NCBI GenBank assembly: GCA_005281725.1
Contig: SSBO01000012.1
Coordinates: forward strand, 9,709,099 to 9,773,098
Direction of reading: 5' to 3'
Source of the DNA: Wuchereria bancrofti
Taxonomy: Eukaryota > Nematoda > Chromadorea > Rhabditida > Onchocercidae
Length of the DNA: 64,000 bases
Position 1 is the first letter of the stretch. Every line of letters begins with the position of its first letter. Shown in pieces: positions 51,633 through 63,770 of the stretch. Under the pieces are notes generated by a model that saw only the letters and a list, made by a program, of their open reading frames with translations, did not search any database and was not told where the DNA came from. The translations under genes were made by a program, and so were the position numbers.

Positions 51633-54600
51633 ATGCCGAAACAACGTCAAGGTTTTGTTGATCCCAATGCGGAACGAGTTCGAACTCATTTGTTTTTTTC
51701 ATCCAAAGTTCCACGTAATCCATCAAGACGAAGACGACGTCCTCATAGTAAGTTAGATAATAATAGTTAAGTAGGTTTTAGAATACACTAGATACGTATG
51801 ACATTGATGTGGAATATGTGACACTTCGTAGAGTATTATCCTTTAAGTGTATAAAATTTCGGATGAAGTTAGGGATTCGGAAATTTTTCTGTAAAAATTA
51901 CTCGCTTACTTGTAAATTGCAGATAAATTACACCAGCTGATGCATCGTAAGGATGAAATGGTGCAAACGGCACCAGCCGAATTAGAACCGTCTTTATGGT
52001 CCGGTAATCAGCGAGTACTTCATTTTGGCCCTATGGCACAACGTGATCCATTTTTCTACTACTATCCAAAAGGATGGGATGTTCTGTATCCGGCACACTT
52101 CGGTTTTTTTCCTTATCGGGCAACGTATGAATCTTTTACATTCCTTGTTTACTTTCAACGAATGCGCTTTCTTAAGATGCATTATTTTATGTTGAGGCCT
52201 TTTGCGCTAACATCACTGACAAGAAAAGAGAGAGGGAGAGATTTGTGTGTTGGATGAACTTCCCGGAATTAAGGGGTCAAATACGAAGTTGGCTGTGATT
52301 TGTAAGCAGTCATATTTGCAACTTTTAAAATTTCGATTGTTTTTTGAATCTTAGTGAAAGAAGTCGACTTTTAATTTGGTGTTAGCTTTTCTCGTTAGAC
52401 GTATCTCCTTCCGTTACTGGGAACTATTGATCATCGCTTAATAAGGACACATCCAGGAAAAGCTTCGCGTCAGATTTTAGTAAGCTGTTCGAGAAATTTG
52501 GTTTTATCCACATAGTGGCAGGGAAATTTTCAGTAGAAAAGCTTGCGCAAAGAAGTAGGATCGGTATTGATGTAAAACTTCCATCCCTGTCTCCCTCTCT
52601 CTGAAACGGTAATTAGGTCTTCTGATTTTGCATGGATGTCAATCCTGACATTCCAGAATGCAGTGATTTTGATTAAGGACTACTAAACATATCGTCTTCA
52701 TAAATTTCGTTGGCGTACTGAATAATTTAAAACGCTGTTTTGAACAACTAACTTTTCTAATGCATTTCACCTCAACTAACATACTTTATAATGCTGCGAA
52801 AGCTAACGAAAGTCTTAGGAAATGTTTATTAGATTTCAGATTTTCTCAACGAGTTCCGTGAAATTTGTTCTTCGCATGCTATTGCCGTGATTTCATACGT
52901 GAAAAATGCAGTTGAACGTCAGTTTTCATCTTTTTTTCCGGATGTTTTAATTCTGAGCGGAATTTCCTACAGAATAAGTCATTCTTTTCACCTCGCTTTT
53001 CACTTTCACTTCGCTACCACTTTCTAGGAAATTTCGAGGATCTTCATCCGCTATTTGCATAAGTGCATTTGGCACCTTCTTATCGTTAGGTGGTGCTTTA
53101 ATGTTGCTTTTGGCACATTTCTCAATGGATGATTCCCCGCTGTTCAATTTGGAATATTATTATCAAAAGCCGATACAATTAGCTGGTTTAGTTTTCCTCA
53201 TTTGTGGTGGTATCTTGGTGCTTGTGTCATTCGTCTGTATAATATTTTCGGTTAAGGTTCGTTCGAGGAATCATTCCTGCATCTTATTAAAATTTTGAGT
53301 ATTATTATTATTCAAAAGTATTCTTTTTTCGGATGTGGTTTAATTCCACTGTTCTATTTAGATTTTGAGTGCGGACATCAGTACTGAACTTGGACGACCA
53401 CGTTTCACAATTTTGAAGCAAGCTATAAAGGTTTATTTTTTTCACATTTCATGCTTCTCTATTAAAGTTTATCTCTTTGCTTTTTGTTTAAAATAGAGAT
53501 AGTGGTTTGCCTCTGAAAAGATAGGAACAGTCCTGGACATTTGTGTAAGAATTTGCAGATTTTATACTTTAATATATTTTACGTCACTTTTATATATTTT
53601 GTTAATGATCCAGAACCCACAGATTTACAAAAGAAATTTAGCTTGCTGATTTATGCTCATATGTTTAATTAATTGTGATATTTTAGGAACCGGTTGGTGT
53701 TTACGAAAAATCTCCTTACCAATCGATGCCACCACCAGCGTATCCAGTTTTGGAAAATAAATACACTCAAATGACGGTGTTCAGTCCGAAATCAGAGTTA
53801 AAATTATATCCACCGGTGTTAGTCTTATTAAATAACCGAATTTGTGTATCGGTTAGCTGATTATTCCCTGTTCTAGACGTGGGAATATTAAAAGGGTCAA
53901 ATAGTGGGTAGATAGTTTTAAAGTAGTCAACGAGCGGGTAACATAAATATGTGCAGCACATACGCCTCGATTCACACGCAGACAAATTGGATTAATCAGT
54001 CTTGCAATGATACGCTGGAGTCCAAGTAAGGGTGAAACTGCAACGTTGACCGAAAGGTCGTATAATTGCAATAATTGGACTACAGTACCACAAGAACTCA
54101 ACTTGGAAATGGAATTCACCGCTAGTGAGAGAGGACTCTAAAGGATTTGAAAGGAGTGAATGAGGATAGATTCTATCCGATACATTCAGAAGATTCGACA
54201 CATTCAATTTGAATTAAGCAATACAATTCAACAACACGAGCATCTGTTCAATAGAGAATTGATAATCGAAGTAGAAGCAAGTGGTGGAATGAAAGTACGA
54301 CAACTTAGTGAACATTCAGTGGATTGTTGGTATAATTTAGTACTCAGTTGATTTTTTTCTATTATTATATGAGCGGGATACAAAATCACTAAAGCTATAG
54401 TCGATGTTGTGGAATTACGACAGTAGCAAGAAACACTATAAAAAGCTCTCTCAGACGACGGTATATTTTTGTTAGTAAATAGCATTTTCTTTGAAACATT
54501 AAACATAAGATGAAATTAATAAATATCATTATTAATTCGTTGTTTTTGTCAATCAGTAGATGAATTAGGTGGAACGCTTTAGGAGTTGATAGTGTGAACT

Positions 54601-55151
54601 GGTATTAAGGCAGTGTCACTTTGATAATGATGAAAAACAATCAGATCAATATCCCGAGCTATGTTTGTACTATACGATCAGATGAATTTGACAATTAAGA
54701 ACTACCATTTGGTAAAGCGTTAAAAATAGTGGTAGATTTTAAAGTTCCAATAATTACCGTGATTTAACTTGCTAAAATTACTTGTAATCCTTATTTTATA
54801 GAATGCCCGGTTGTTCGACGTTATCGTTGCATGATCGATCATCAAGTTCTTATTTTGCTAGTCCATACAATACTTTACGCGCCATCTCTGCGACAGTGTA
54901 ATTTTCTGCTTGAAAGTACAAAGTTTTGCAAATTTATGTAGAGATTCTTTTCAAACTTCTTGAAATTCGTGAAATGCAAACTTAAAATAAATCTTTTCAG
55001 ACAAACGGACATGGTAAAGGAAAATCCACGAGCTAGTTCGTTGACAGGTACTCGAAAGCTTTCAAACGATTCTGTGCAAACTTCACGCCGAGCAAAAAGC
55101 TTAGCTGCTTCGTCAGCAAGAACAGAGAAGTCGACACGCTTGATGAAATGA
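51633..55151 (+). CDS. Unrecognised two-pass membrane protein with PPxY tail and alternative last exons
   Basis: Exons 51633-51747, 51923-52124, 53028-53250 (or 53256), 53362-53430 and 53687-53817 join in phase. The last then joins either 54802-54901 (TAA) or 55001-55151 (TGA). The first form has about 280 residues. A soluble, basic N-terminus (RNPSRRRRRPHS) and an aromatic stretch (DPFFYYYPKGW) precede two hydrophobic segments in exon 3, ICISAFGTFLSLGGALMLLL and LAGLVFLICGGILVLVSFVC, separated by a short loop (FSMDDSPLFNLEYYYQKP). The tail contains MPPPAYP, a PPxY motif that in known proteins binds WW domains such as NEDD4 ligases. Both terminal exons start after a phase-2 join. One adds SLHDRSSSYFASPYNTLRAI, the other a Lys/Arg/Ser-rich tail with SRRAKSLAASSARTEKS. 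I do not recognise the family and assign no function. Confidence 0.72.
53853..54500. other. Compositionally odd intron segment
   Basis: Inside the long intron 53818-54801 the base composition is more balanced than in neighbouring introns, and several overlapping open frames occur on both strands (for example 53853-54119 and 54228-54506 minus, 54160-54351 plus). No protein family was recognised. It may be an old insertion. Confidence 0.3.
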
Positions 55152-56400
55152 ATTTAAGTGTAATGAAAAGAAAAGGCCATGAACTCTTGGATTAATTTCT
55201 GTGGCTTAGCGTTAAATTTAATTATATCTGTCGCGAAATTTGTTGCTTTTATCTTTTATCTCTGCAATGCCTTTGTTTGCATAGTATTAGTGTATTAGTA
55301 TTAGATTAGTTGTAGCTTGGGTCATCATGTGACAGTAGTATGTCAGCTATGTAATAATAATATGTCTATCGATTAGTTATTAATCTTATGTAATATTTCG
55401 TTTGTATTTTCTAGAGAATTGCTTATAAATAGGCAAATCACTCTAATGCTTGAGAATTTGGACTTGTCACTGAAAAAGTGTTTTGTTCTTTGAGTAGGGA
55501 TACCTTAGTATGTTTGCCTAGCAAAAAGTGCAAGTGATATCCGGAAAAAAATATGTAATATTAGAAAGAAATGTTGTTGAACCTTCCAAGCTTTTTTCCT
55601 AATTAGGTTTGGGGAGTTCTGAATCGTTATTTGCTAACTATACGTTATGTATTCTCAGTCTGCTTGTAGTTTCTTGAATGCATTGATGTATGGTACCTAG
55701 TAATTATCTATATATAATGCGATGGAATGTTTAAGTGACATTTTAAGAACCAACGAGGAAAGTGATATTATTCATTCGAATTTACAGAGATTTTCGATTC
55801 TTCATTCCAAGTATATGTTGAATTAGTTGGTGGATTCCAATAAATATTTCAGTGAGTGCTGGTAATTTTGCAAACAGCAAAACTATTTTCCAATCGGATT
55901 CCATCATTTATTGGCACTCAAGTTTCTTATTTTATTTCATACTTGTGCAAATTGAAAAGAATGGGTTGAAGTTTGAAGGTCGGACTTTAGATTGCTTGTT
56001 GTCTACCCAATTTTCAGTTCAGCTATTGATGCTGAAGAAGGATCGGAAAAAATCGATTGTTACACCGAATAGATACTACTGCTGTACTATGGAAAGCTGG
56101 TAGGTGGGCGTTCTTTTTTTCCCCGAGAATCAACAGAGAACATATTTGAGTCGAAAATTGTTCTCCGGCGATAGATGCGATATCGAAGTGTAATTGCTGC
56201 AATTTTTTTATATTGAATAAAGAAACAGGTGTATTCTACATTGGCATTTAACATTGTTATCAGTATAGGAAATGAATTAAATTCAAGAAATCCCATATTA
56301 GTGTTATTACGGATTGTTCTCGGAAACTTCATCAAGCAAACGTAGGAATTAACGTTAGGAGAATAAACGTCGGTTATTATTTGGTAAAAGACATACCAAT
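55152..56400. other. Intergenic region before the p38-like kinase
   Basis: A candidate AATAAA for the preceding gene lies at 55839-55844. The open frame 55852-56103 has no clear start or family and is not annotated. Confidence 0.45.
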
Positions 56401-59400
56401 ATGCAACCTTTCATCAATGACGGTGAGTGAATCATCCATTTGCTCTTTCAGGAAGTTCATAGCCACTATGTTGTCTTGACTGAATTCATAGCCATTGTGC
56501 TGTTTTCAGTGAATTTATGAGACAAAATGACCGATTGCGGTAAATTTAATTTTCTTAAAAAAAAAAATCATTTGACATTAATGTGTCAAATGTTTAGTAG
56601 ATATTTGAACAATGTATACTGTTGGCATAGCAAATCGTAATCATCCGTTTTATATCAATTTTCAGCAAATAAAGTCGAGAAAAGCTCATAAATATATGGA
56701 TTATTAATTTTAGGCTCAAAAAACAGCAGTCAGTTTTTGGCATCAAGTCAAAGGACTACTCGACAATTTCGCTATTTCAGTATGCAAACCGTGGAATTTG
56801 CAGTACCATCCGATTCAACAGATGAACTTTCAACTGTTGAATATTTAGGAGGTGGTTCATTCGGCAACGTTATGTACGTATTTATAATATACTTGTCATT
56901 TTATTTGTATTTTAATTTGTGAAAAATATAACTGGAATTTCTCGTAATCCTAATGTTAAACTTCTGAGAAAGAAATTTGCAGAAAAATTACAAATTTTAT
57001 ATGTGCCGATGGTCGTCGAACAGTTGTTGCAATCAAAAAATTATATGAACCATTTCGCGATGAAAAAACTGCACTGAGAGTACATAGGTAAGAAATTTAA
57101 ATCTTAAAATGTTCTTGTCACTCCACATCTTTTTCCAAAACAAAGCTCAGCATATGAGAATGCTGCGGAATTCGACAGCTGTTCAGTTCAGGGCTAATAA
57201 GCCGAAACAGTATGGTATTATTCTTGGTGAAGTATATATTGTCAAAATCAGAATTTGGTGCATTTGCATTGAGAGTGATAAGATATTAACATAAGCTGCT
57301 GTAAATTTTAGACAGAAAAGAGACAGAAAGTTTTAGACAGAAAGAGGAAGGTTACGATATTTCGAACATTCTTGAATGGAATTGTTATTCTTTGTTGTGA
57401 AACATAACTATCCACATTTATTTTCATATTTTAGGGAAATTCGTCTGCTTCAAATGATGGTCCATGAGAATATTGTGAGGCTTTTGGACTTGTATACACC
57501 TGATAGTTCCCTTTCTACTCTTTCCATTGTGTAAGTTTCGTAATAATTTTACTTGAAACTCATTTATTACTCATCCTTAGTGAAAGTATATTGCTATCCA
57601 GACAGTGGTAGTTATTTAGGTAACTTTTTTCGGAATTTGCTTCTCAGTATTATATTTTACAAGAAGTTTACAGAGAGTTTTATCTGCCAAATTAGTTGTT
57701 AAAAATTGCAAATTTTAGAATGGGGTCGATGTGCGGAGGAAATATAAGATGGAAGGAAGATAGTTCTTTAGTATGATAAACTTTTATGCCCCGAATAAGT
57801 TCTTCACTTTTGCATATTACTTTTTACTGAGCATGTCTTCAAACAATCTTTTGCATTTTTTTTTCATTATTTATCAATGTTGATAGTCATAAAATTTGTC
57901 CAAGATAAACTCATTTAGCTTTGTATGACCAGTTTGGAAAATTATATCTTTGTATCTGTTTTGTTCAGATTTTTTTCTTGCAATATATTAGTTGGATAGC
58001 ATCCCCAACATTTGTACACCTTTTAATCTTTTACTTTAGGTATATTGTGACAGAATACGCTGGTAATAGTTTGTATGAAATTTTGAAACGAGAACGTGAA
58101 ACAGGATTACGAATCCTTACTCCGGAACATCATAAATTTATTATTTATCAATTGTTGCGTGCATTGAAATACATTCATTCAGCAAATGTAATTTTCTCGG
58201 AATTCTTTGGTATTTATTTTCAAAATGTTACCAGCAGTTTTAAGAAATTGAAAAAGGTAAGCATTATATACTTTACCAAATTTTGTTAAGGTTATGCATC
58301 GAGATTTGAAACCGGGTAATTTGGCACTTACTGATGAATGTGATTTATCTGTTTTGGATTTTGGTTTAGCTCGTTCGTTGAATGCTGACGATACTGTTTT
58401 ATCTGCATATGTTATAACACGTTGGTATCGTAGTCCGGAAGTTATGTATTGGAAGATATGTTCATACGACACGCAAGGTAAGAATTATTCCTCCTCTTAT
58501 CGTAACATTTAATATATGAATCTAATCTTCGTTTTTTTTTGGTAACGTAATCTTTGTCCATAAATTGTAAATTTAGTGGATATTTTGTTGTAAGAACTAG
58601 TGCAGGTATTTTGTTGTAAAAACGAAAAGACGATTTATAAAATAGATCTTAGCTATTTTTGCCAAATATCATTTTTGATCAAGAAGAATTTTTCAGCTGA
58701 TGTGTGGTCAGTAGGTTGTATTCTTGCAGAACTTAGTCTCGGACATCCACTTTTTCCTGGGGAAGATTGTAAGTTTTAGTTTTTTATTGTTAAATGTATA
58801 GATTCCAGTTCTTACTTCCATCAAGAACTTTATTTTCCAAAGTCTGGACTTAAAAAATGTAATAACCTTATCTTTTATACAACTTTTTCGCCTGTTTCGG
58901 AATACGTCATTTTCAGCTATGGCACAATATCGTCTAATAGCAGAGCTATGTGGAAGCCCGGACCCAGAATTATTAGCTAAATTAGCTTCGAATGAAGCCA
59001 TTCTTAATGTTATAACGAAACTGGGTATTTATTCGCGCAAATCTTTTCCAGAATATTTCCCTAAAACTTTCTCCAAACATCTTGTTGATTTTCTAGATCG
59101 AATTCTTGTGCTAGATCCCGAGAAAAGGTTGGTGAATCTTATTTTGAATTATATTTTGTTTACCATATATTATGATAGAGCAGTAATTTCTTCAGTTTTT
59201 ACGTTTTCTTTTTAGGGATTTCAATTGATAAAAACTTATCACCGATATTTCTTGTTGCTTTTAGAATGACGGTAACGGATGCACTTAGCCATCCTTACTT
59301 AGAGGAATATTCAATGCCGGAGGACGAGCCAGTAGCAGATGGGCCTTTCATTCTGGATGAAGGATCAAATGGCCGGACAATTGCAGAATGGAAAGGTAAT

Positions 59401-59835
59401 CACAGTTTAGCATCATTTGTTGAATCAAAGCAATAAAATTTCTAATAATTCAAATTTTGTAAGGTCATGTTTATTTTGAACTATAAGTTAATACAATTTT
59501 GAAATTTGATAAACCTAAAAGACTTACAGTGTTGTTGGACTGAATATCTCGTAAAAATTGAATATGTAAAGGAAATCCTTAAGTGATAGTGTGCTGACTT
59601 GTCATGATTACTTGAAAAACTATTTACTGAACCGATCCAAACACAAGCGTTACAATTTCTGATCATTGTCCAAGAAAATCTAGGGTGAATAATACGTCAA
59701 GAATTAATCCTGAATTGTTTTTCTTACTCTTGCTAATGCGAAGTTTGTGCTCATTACTTACTCTTTCTTATCATTTCAGCTCTTATATGGAAAGAATTGT
59801 TGAATTTTGATCAGCGGAAGAAAAATAGTTGTTAA
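56401..59835 (+). CDS. Divergent p38-like MAP kinase with SAY activation loop
   Basis: Ten exons (56401-56422, 56714-56873, 56983-57087, 57435-57530, 58040-58187, 58291-58477, 58697-58768, 58917-59127, 59265-59395, 59780-59835) give about 395 residues. Kinase landmarks are the glycine loop LGGGSFGNV (52-60), VAIKK with Lys79, [11 protein letters not shown] (180-190), DFGLA (200-204), TRWYRSPE and [13 protein letters not shown]38 marks include [24 protein letters not shown] and a [10 protein letters not shown] tail. The dual-phosphorylation site, TGY in p38, reads S215-A216-Y217 ([14 protein letters not shown]). The family relays stress and immunity signals downstream of MKK3/6-type kinases; a serine-tyrosine site could still be used. 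The short first exon is inferred from a GTGAGT donor in matching phase. A second possible start is the ATG at 56782, preceded by CTATTTCAG, a candidate spliced-leader acceptor, giving 365 residues. Confidence 0.9.
56772..56780 (+). promoter_or_regulatory. Candidate spliced-leader acceptor inside kinase exon 2
   Basis: GCTATTTCAG lies one base before an in-frame ATG (56782). Trans-splicing here would remove the first 30 residues and leave the kinase domain intact. Confidence 0.35.
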
Positions 59836-59957
59836 TGACAATAATAACACAAATGTGCATTATACGATATTTCTGTTTTTAAAATATTTCAGTGTTTTTG
59901 TGTAACTTTCTAAAGCCATGTAAAAAAGTAGGGAAAAATCAACTGCCTAAGTCGAGA

Positions 59958-59963
59958 AATAAA
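59958..59963 (+). terminator. Candidate poly(A) signal of p38-like kinase
   Basis: AATAAA lies 122 bases after the stop codon, with a second AATAAA about 20 bases further on. Confidence 0.5.
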
Positions 59964-60554
59964 TATTGTAGTATTTGCAAATAAATATTTATTTATTAGT
60001 TATTGATGAAAATTTCACACCAAATATTAGAATTTCAAAGGTTATTGTTACAATAGATTTTGATTGAAACGGTGCTAAATTTGAACATTTAGAATTTAAA
60101 TAGCCATATATAACCATAATTCTTGAAGGCATTGTGAAAACTTGGAAAAGGTCAAACTACTTTACGTCTAGGATTCTCGCCGTATTTTGTTGCATTTTTA
60201 GTTCTAACCTAAACATTATGATTTCATTTTCATGCACGAAGCTATTCCTAATATGTAGTTCATACATTCGGTATGAGTATTGATTTAACGCAATTTTTCC
60301 TGTATGAAATATATGAATCAAATGTGTAATACGGTAAGGAATTTATCATTTGAAGAATTCTGAATAACAGATCAAGAAATACACGTTGTTTGTTTCCGGT
60401 TAGGTGAGCAAAAAGGGAGAACGGAAGAGAAAAGGAGAAGCGTAGAATGAGAGAGAGAGGGGGAGAGAAAGAAGTAAAGTTTCTATCATATTGAAGGAGC
60501 CGTTCGGAATGCCCAATCAATCTTGTTGAAATGAGTAATGATAGCATGTTTATT

Positions 60555-60690
60555 ATATGTTGATAATAATAATTGTTAATAATAATAAATAGTAATAACA
60601 ATAGTAGTAATGACAATAATAATAATAAATAATAATAATAAGAAAAATATAATGATAATAAGATAACAATAAATAGTAGCAGTAATAGTA
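60555..60690. repeat. Imperfect (AAT)n tract
   Basis: Units AAT, with AGT and GAT variants, extend over about 135 bases. It is the complementary triplet type to the intronic ATT tract at 1656-1757. Confidence 0.85.
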
Positions 60691-63554
60691 TGATCGATAG
60701 CAAATCAAATTAAATAAGTGAATGAATTGAAATGTTAGAGAGCGAACGATGCAACAATGAATTTGATGCATAACAATACAATGGCTTCAATTACTTTAAC
60801 CCGTTGCATTGTTATTCTCGACTAGCTTTTTATAAGATCAAAGTTGTGGAAGAAAAAAAGAGAGAGGGGGGCAAAAAAAAACAAATAATTATAACGGAAA
60901 GATCAGGAAGAGATGAAAAAGAAAAAGGAAGAAGGAAGAAAGATGAGGATGAATTATTGAACTGGAATAAGAGATGATAACAAAGCTTTGTTCATTTCCA
61001 CTAATTCTCATTCTTGCTTCATTCAAACTACTTACATTTCTTCTTCCTCCTCTTCATCAGATCTTGTTAAATGCCGCTGGCACGATTTGCTTAATCGCCT
61101 TTTGCTTGCTTTATTTCATTTTTACAGTGATGCTTTTTTGATTGATAATGTGAATCATTAACAGCTTCTTCATATTGCTTCAATAGCATTTTTAACTATT
61201 GCTATGCTAATACTAACTTCATCTAAGCATTATAGTTATGGCGACAAATTATTTAGCATATTTTTGTTGCAACCGATGACAATCTTAACAGTTTCTTCTT
61301 TCTTTCTTTCTATCATTTCGATAAACATTAATTAACATTGCATGGACATATATAATTCATTCAATTATATATGTATATTTCATGCTTACTCCTTTCGTAT
61401 TTGCCTATTTAATCATTTGCTCAATTACTTATTTTCATCATTTTATTCAGATTTTATACAGACATGGTTTATTCACGTAGTATTGAAATATATATATATA
61501 TATATGTATATACATGAATCCATATATCTAATGCACAGATAGACATACCCGCAGTACACATTACCCATATCTGTACATACGAACACAGACAAACAGACAG
61601 ACACAGACACACACAAAGACGTACAATACATAAATAAATATGTGTATATGGGTCATCTGATCTGCTCAATTCGTCCTGATAGCATAGGTAATAATAAGTG
61701 AATAACGTTTATTTTGTTTGGAGATTTTTGTTTTGAATAAAGAAATATATGATTCGGGTAAAAGTGATGAAGAACGATATTTATTAATCATATGCAAATA
61801 ATTAATTAACAAATTAGTATTTTTTATTTGCTGTTTCTCTTTTTTTTTTGGAGGGTAAAATACGTCGGTTTTTTTTGTTTTCTGTTAATTTTATATCTTC
61901 CTGTATATGTATGTATATTCATTCTACTGAAGATGAGCATAAGGATGTGTTAATATTATGATTTATTTTCGTATTTTATTTATTTGGATAATTAGTTAGT
62001 TGGGAATCAAGTAAATTAATTGATTTGTGGACAGTGATTGAAAATTTTTTTGTTTTATTTGAAGAATATGGAAAATTGTCGTGTGTATAATATATATATT
62101 GATGGGAGATGAAGTAAAATTTATTGGACTACTTTTTGAATGATTTCAATTTTAGTATTTTGTATTAAATGTTTGTTATTAAGATTCATTGTAGTAAATT
62201 TGCTTAATGAGTATTTTAGAATATTTGAAATGATATCTTATCTTGGATATAACAACAAATAACTGAAAATTATATATGAATACTATTGATGAGAGATAAT
62301 TAGAATAGAATTACAATTAGGATTGGATACTTTGATTGCTCTTATTATTGCATACTTTCATGTATGTTTTAGTCATTTCTTCCATTTTATTATCACAATA
62401 GATTTTCTGGGAATTTTGATTGTATTATTTCGATTTGTCTAAAACTAATTTAATTTTTGATTCAATTTTATGTAAGGGTTTTGGTTATATTATTTCAATT
62501 TCTAACCAATCAATTTTACACGATGCCGCTACTATTACTAGTAGCTTTTATCATTTGATCATTTATAATATAGGATTAGATCAATGTTATTTTGATAATA
62601 AACAAGCATAAAAGAGATAATTAGACATTAAATGGAATTGTTAATACTTAATGTACCTACATTTAGTCTATTTGTCTGGTATATTCCTTTTTTTTTTTCG
62701 AGTCAAAATTTTTCTTCCTTAATACTTTCATAAAAACCACTTGTATATGTAACTCACTTCCATTTTTGTCTCTTATGATAGATTGAAAATTTCCATGAAA
62801 CACTTCAAAAGGAAATGATAAAAGAAAAAGATAAAGTAACCGATTATGAAAAGTAATGAAATCATTTCGTTCAGGCGTTTCTCTTTTTTTTTTCTTTCTT
62901 CTTCATTCTCGCTGAATGCATATAATTTTTAAGATTTTTGCGAAAAAAAGCAAGCATTTTTTTTTCTTTTGATGGATAGTCATTAATCTTAAATTTAAAA
63001 TGTGAAATGATGTCATCGCATTCTTTTTTCTTCTTGTTGGTCGTTTCAGTATTTCAATGACAGTAATATATATATGTATTCCATATGTTTTTTATAAGGT
63101 CAGTGGATGAATTAATTTTACAAAGTTTTTGCAAAATAATTTTTTCCTGAGTTTTTTTTTAAATTACATTTATGCAAGAGATATCACACATGTTAAAACG
63201 GATAGCATAATATCTCAAATTCAAATAATTATATTTCAAATAACTGTTCGTTTTTCTTCTCCTCTCCTCTTTTCCTCTTCCAGCTTAACCAGTTAGTTAA
63301 CTATATTTGTAAATAAACAAAATAAATATATATGAATGTATTGTTTGATAGTATACTGAAAAGTTAGCATAAGTTCATGATATGTATCCTAAAATTAAAC
63401 AAAAATAAGGAAAGAAATATATATAAATGTATTTAAATTTTGGAATTCCGATGATAATATTTTATAGTTTACAGGACAAAAAAAAGAAATGAAACGTAGT
63501 TTACGAAAGAAGATAATTTTTCTGGTTTACTTACTGAACAGTATTATTTCTCAT

Positions 63555-63770
63555 CTATTCATTCATTCATTCATTCATTCATTCATTCATTCATTCATTC
63601 ATTCATTCATTCATTCATTCCATTTCATTCATTCCATTTCATTCATTCCATTTCATTCATTCCATTTCATTCATTCCATTTCATTCATTCCATTTCATTC
63701 ATTCCATTTCATTCATTCCATTTCATTCATTCCATTTCATTCATTCCATTTCATTCATTCCATTCCATTC
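63555..63770. repeat. (ATTC)n grading into a 14-bp minisatellite
   Basis: About 15 perfect ATTC units (63555-63618) pass directly into about ten copies of a 14-base unit, ATTCATTCCATTTC, up to about 63770. The higher-order unit clearly arose by variation of the tetranucleotide. Confidence 0.95.

Noticed and set aside
52947..53147. Minus-strand 66-codon charged frame
   Set aside because: The plus strand over the same bases encodes the transmembrane exon with correct phases and splice sites. The minus frame is its shadow.
53853..54207. Possible mitochondrial or endosymbiont atp6-like insert on the minus strand
   Set aside because: A short hydrophobic stretch suggested it, but no conserved arginine/asparagine block of ATP synthase subunit a could be confirmed.
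55852..56103. Plus-strand frame before the kinase gene
   Set aside because: It has no ATG start, acceptor/donor pair or recognisable family.
60260..60771. Minus-strand frames rich in Leu and Tyr
   Set aside because: They translate an imperfect AAT tract, not a gene.
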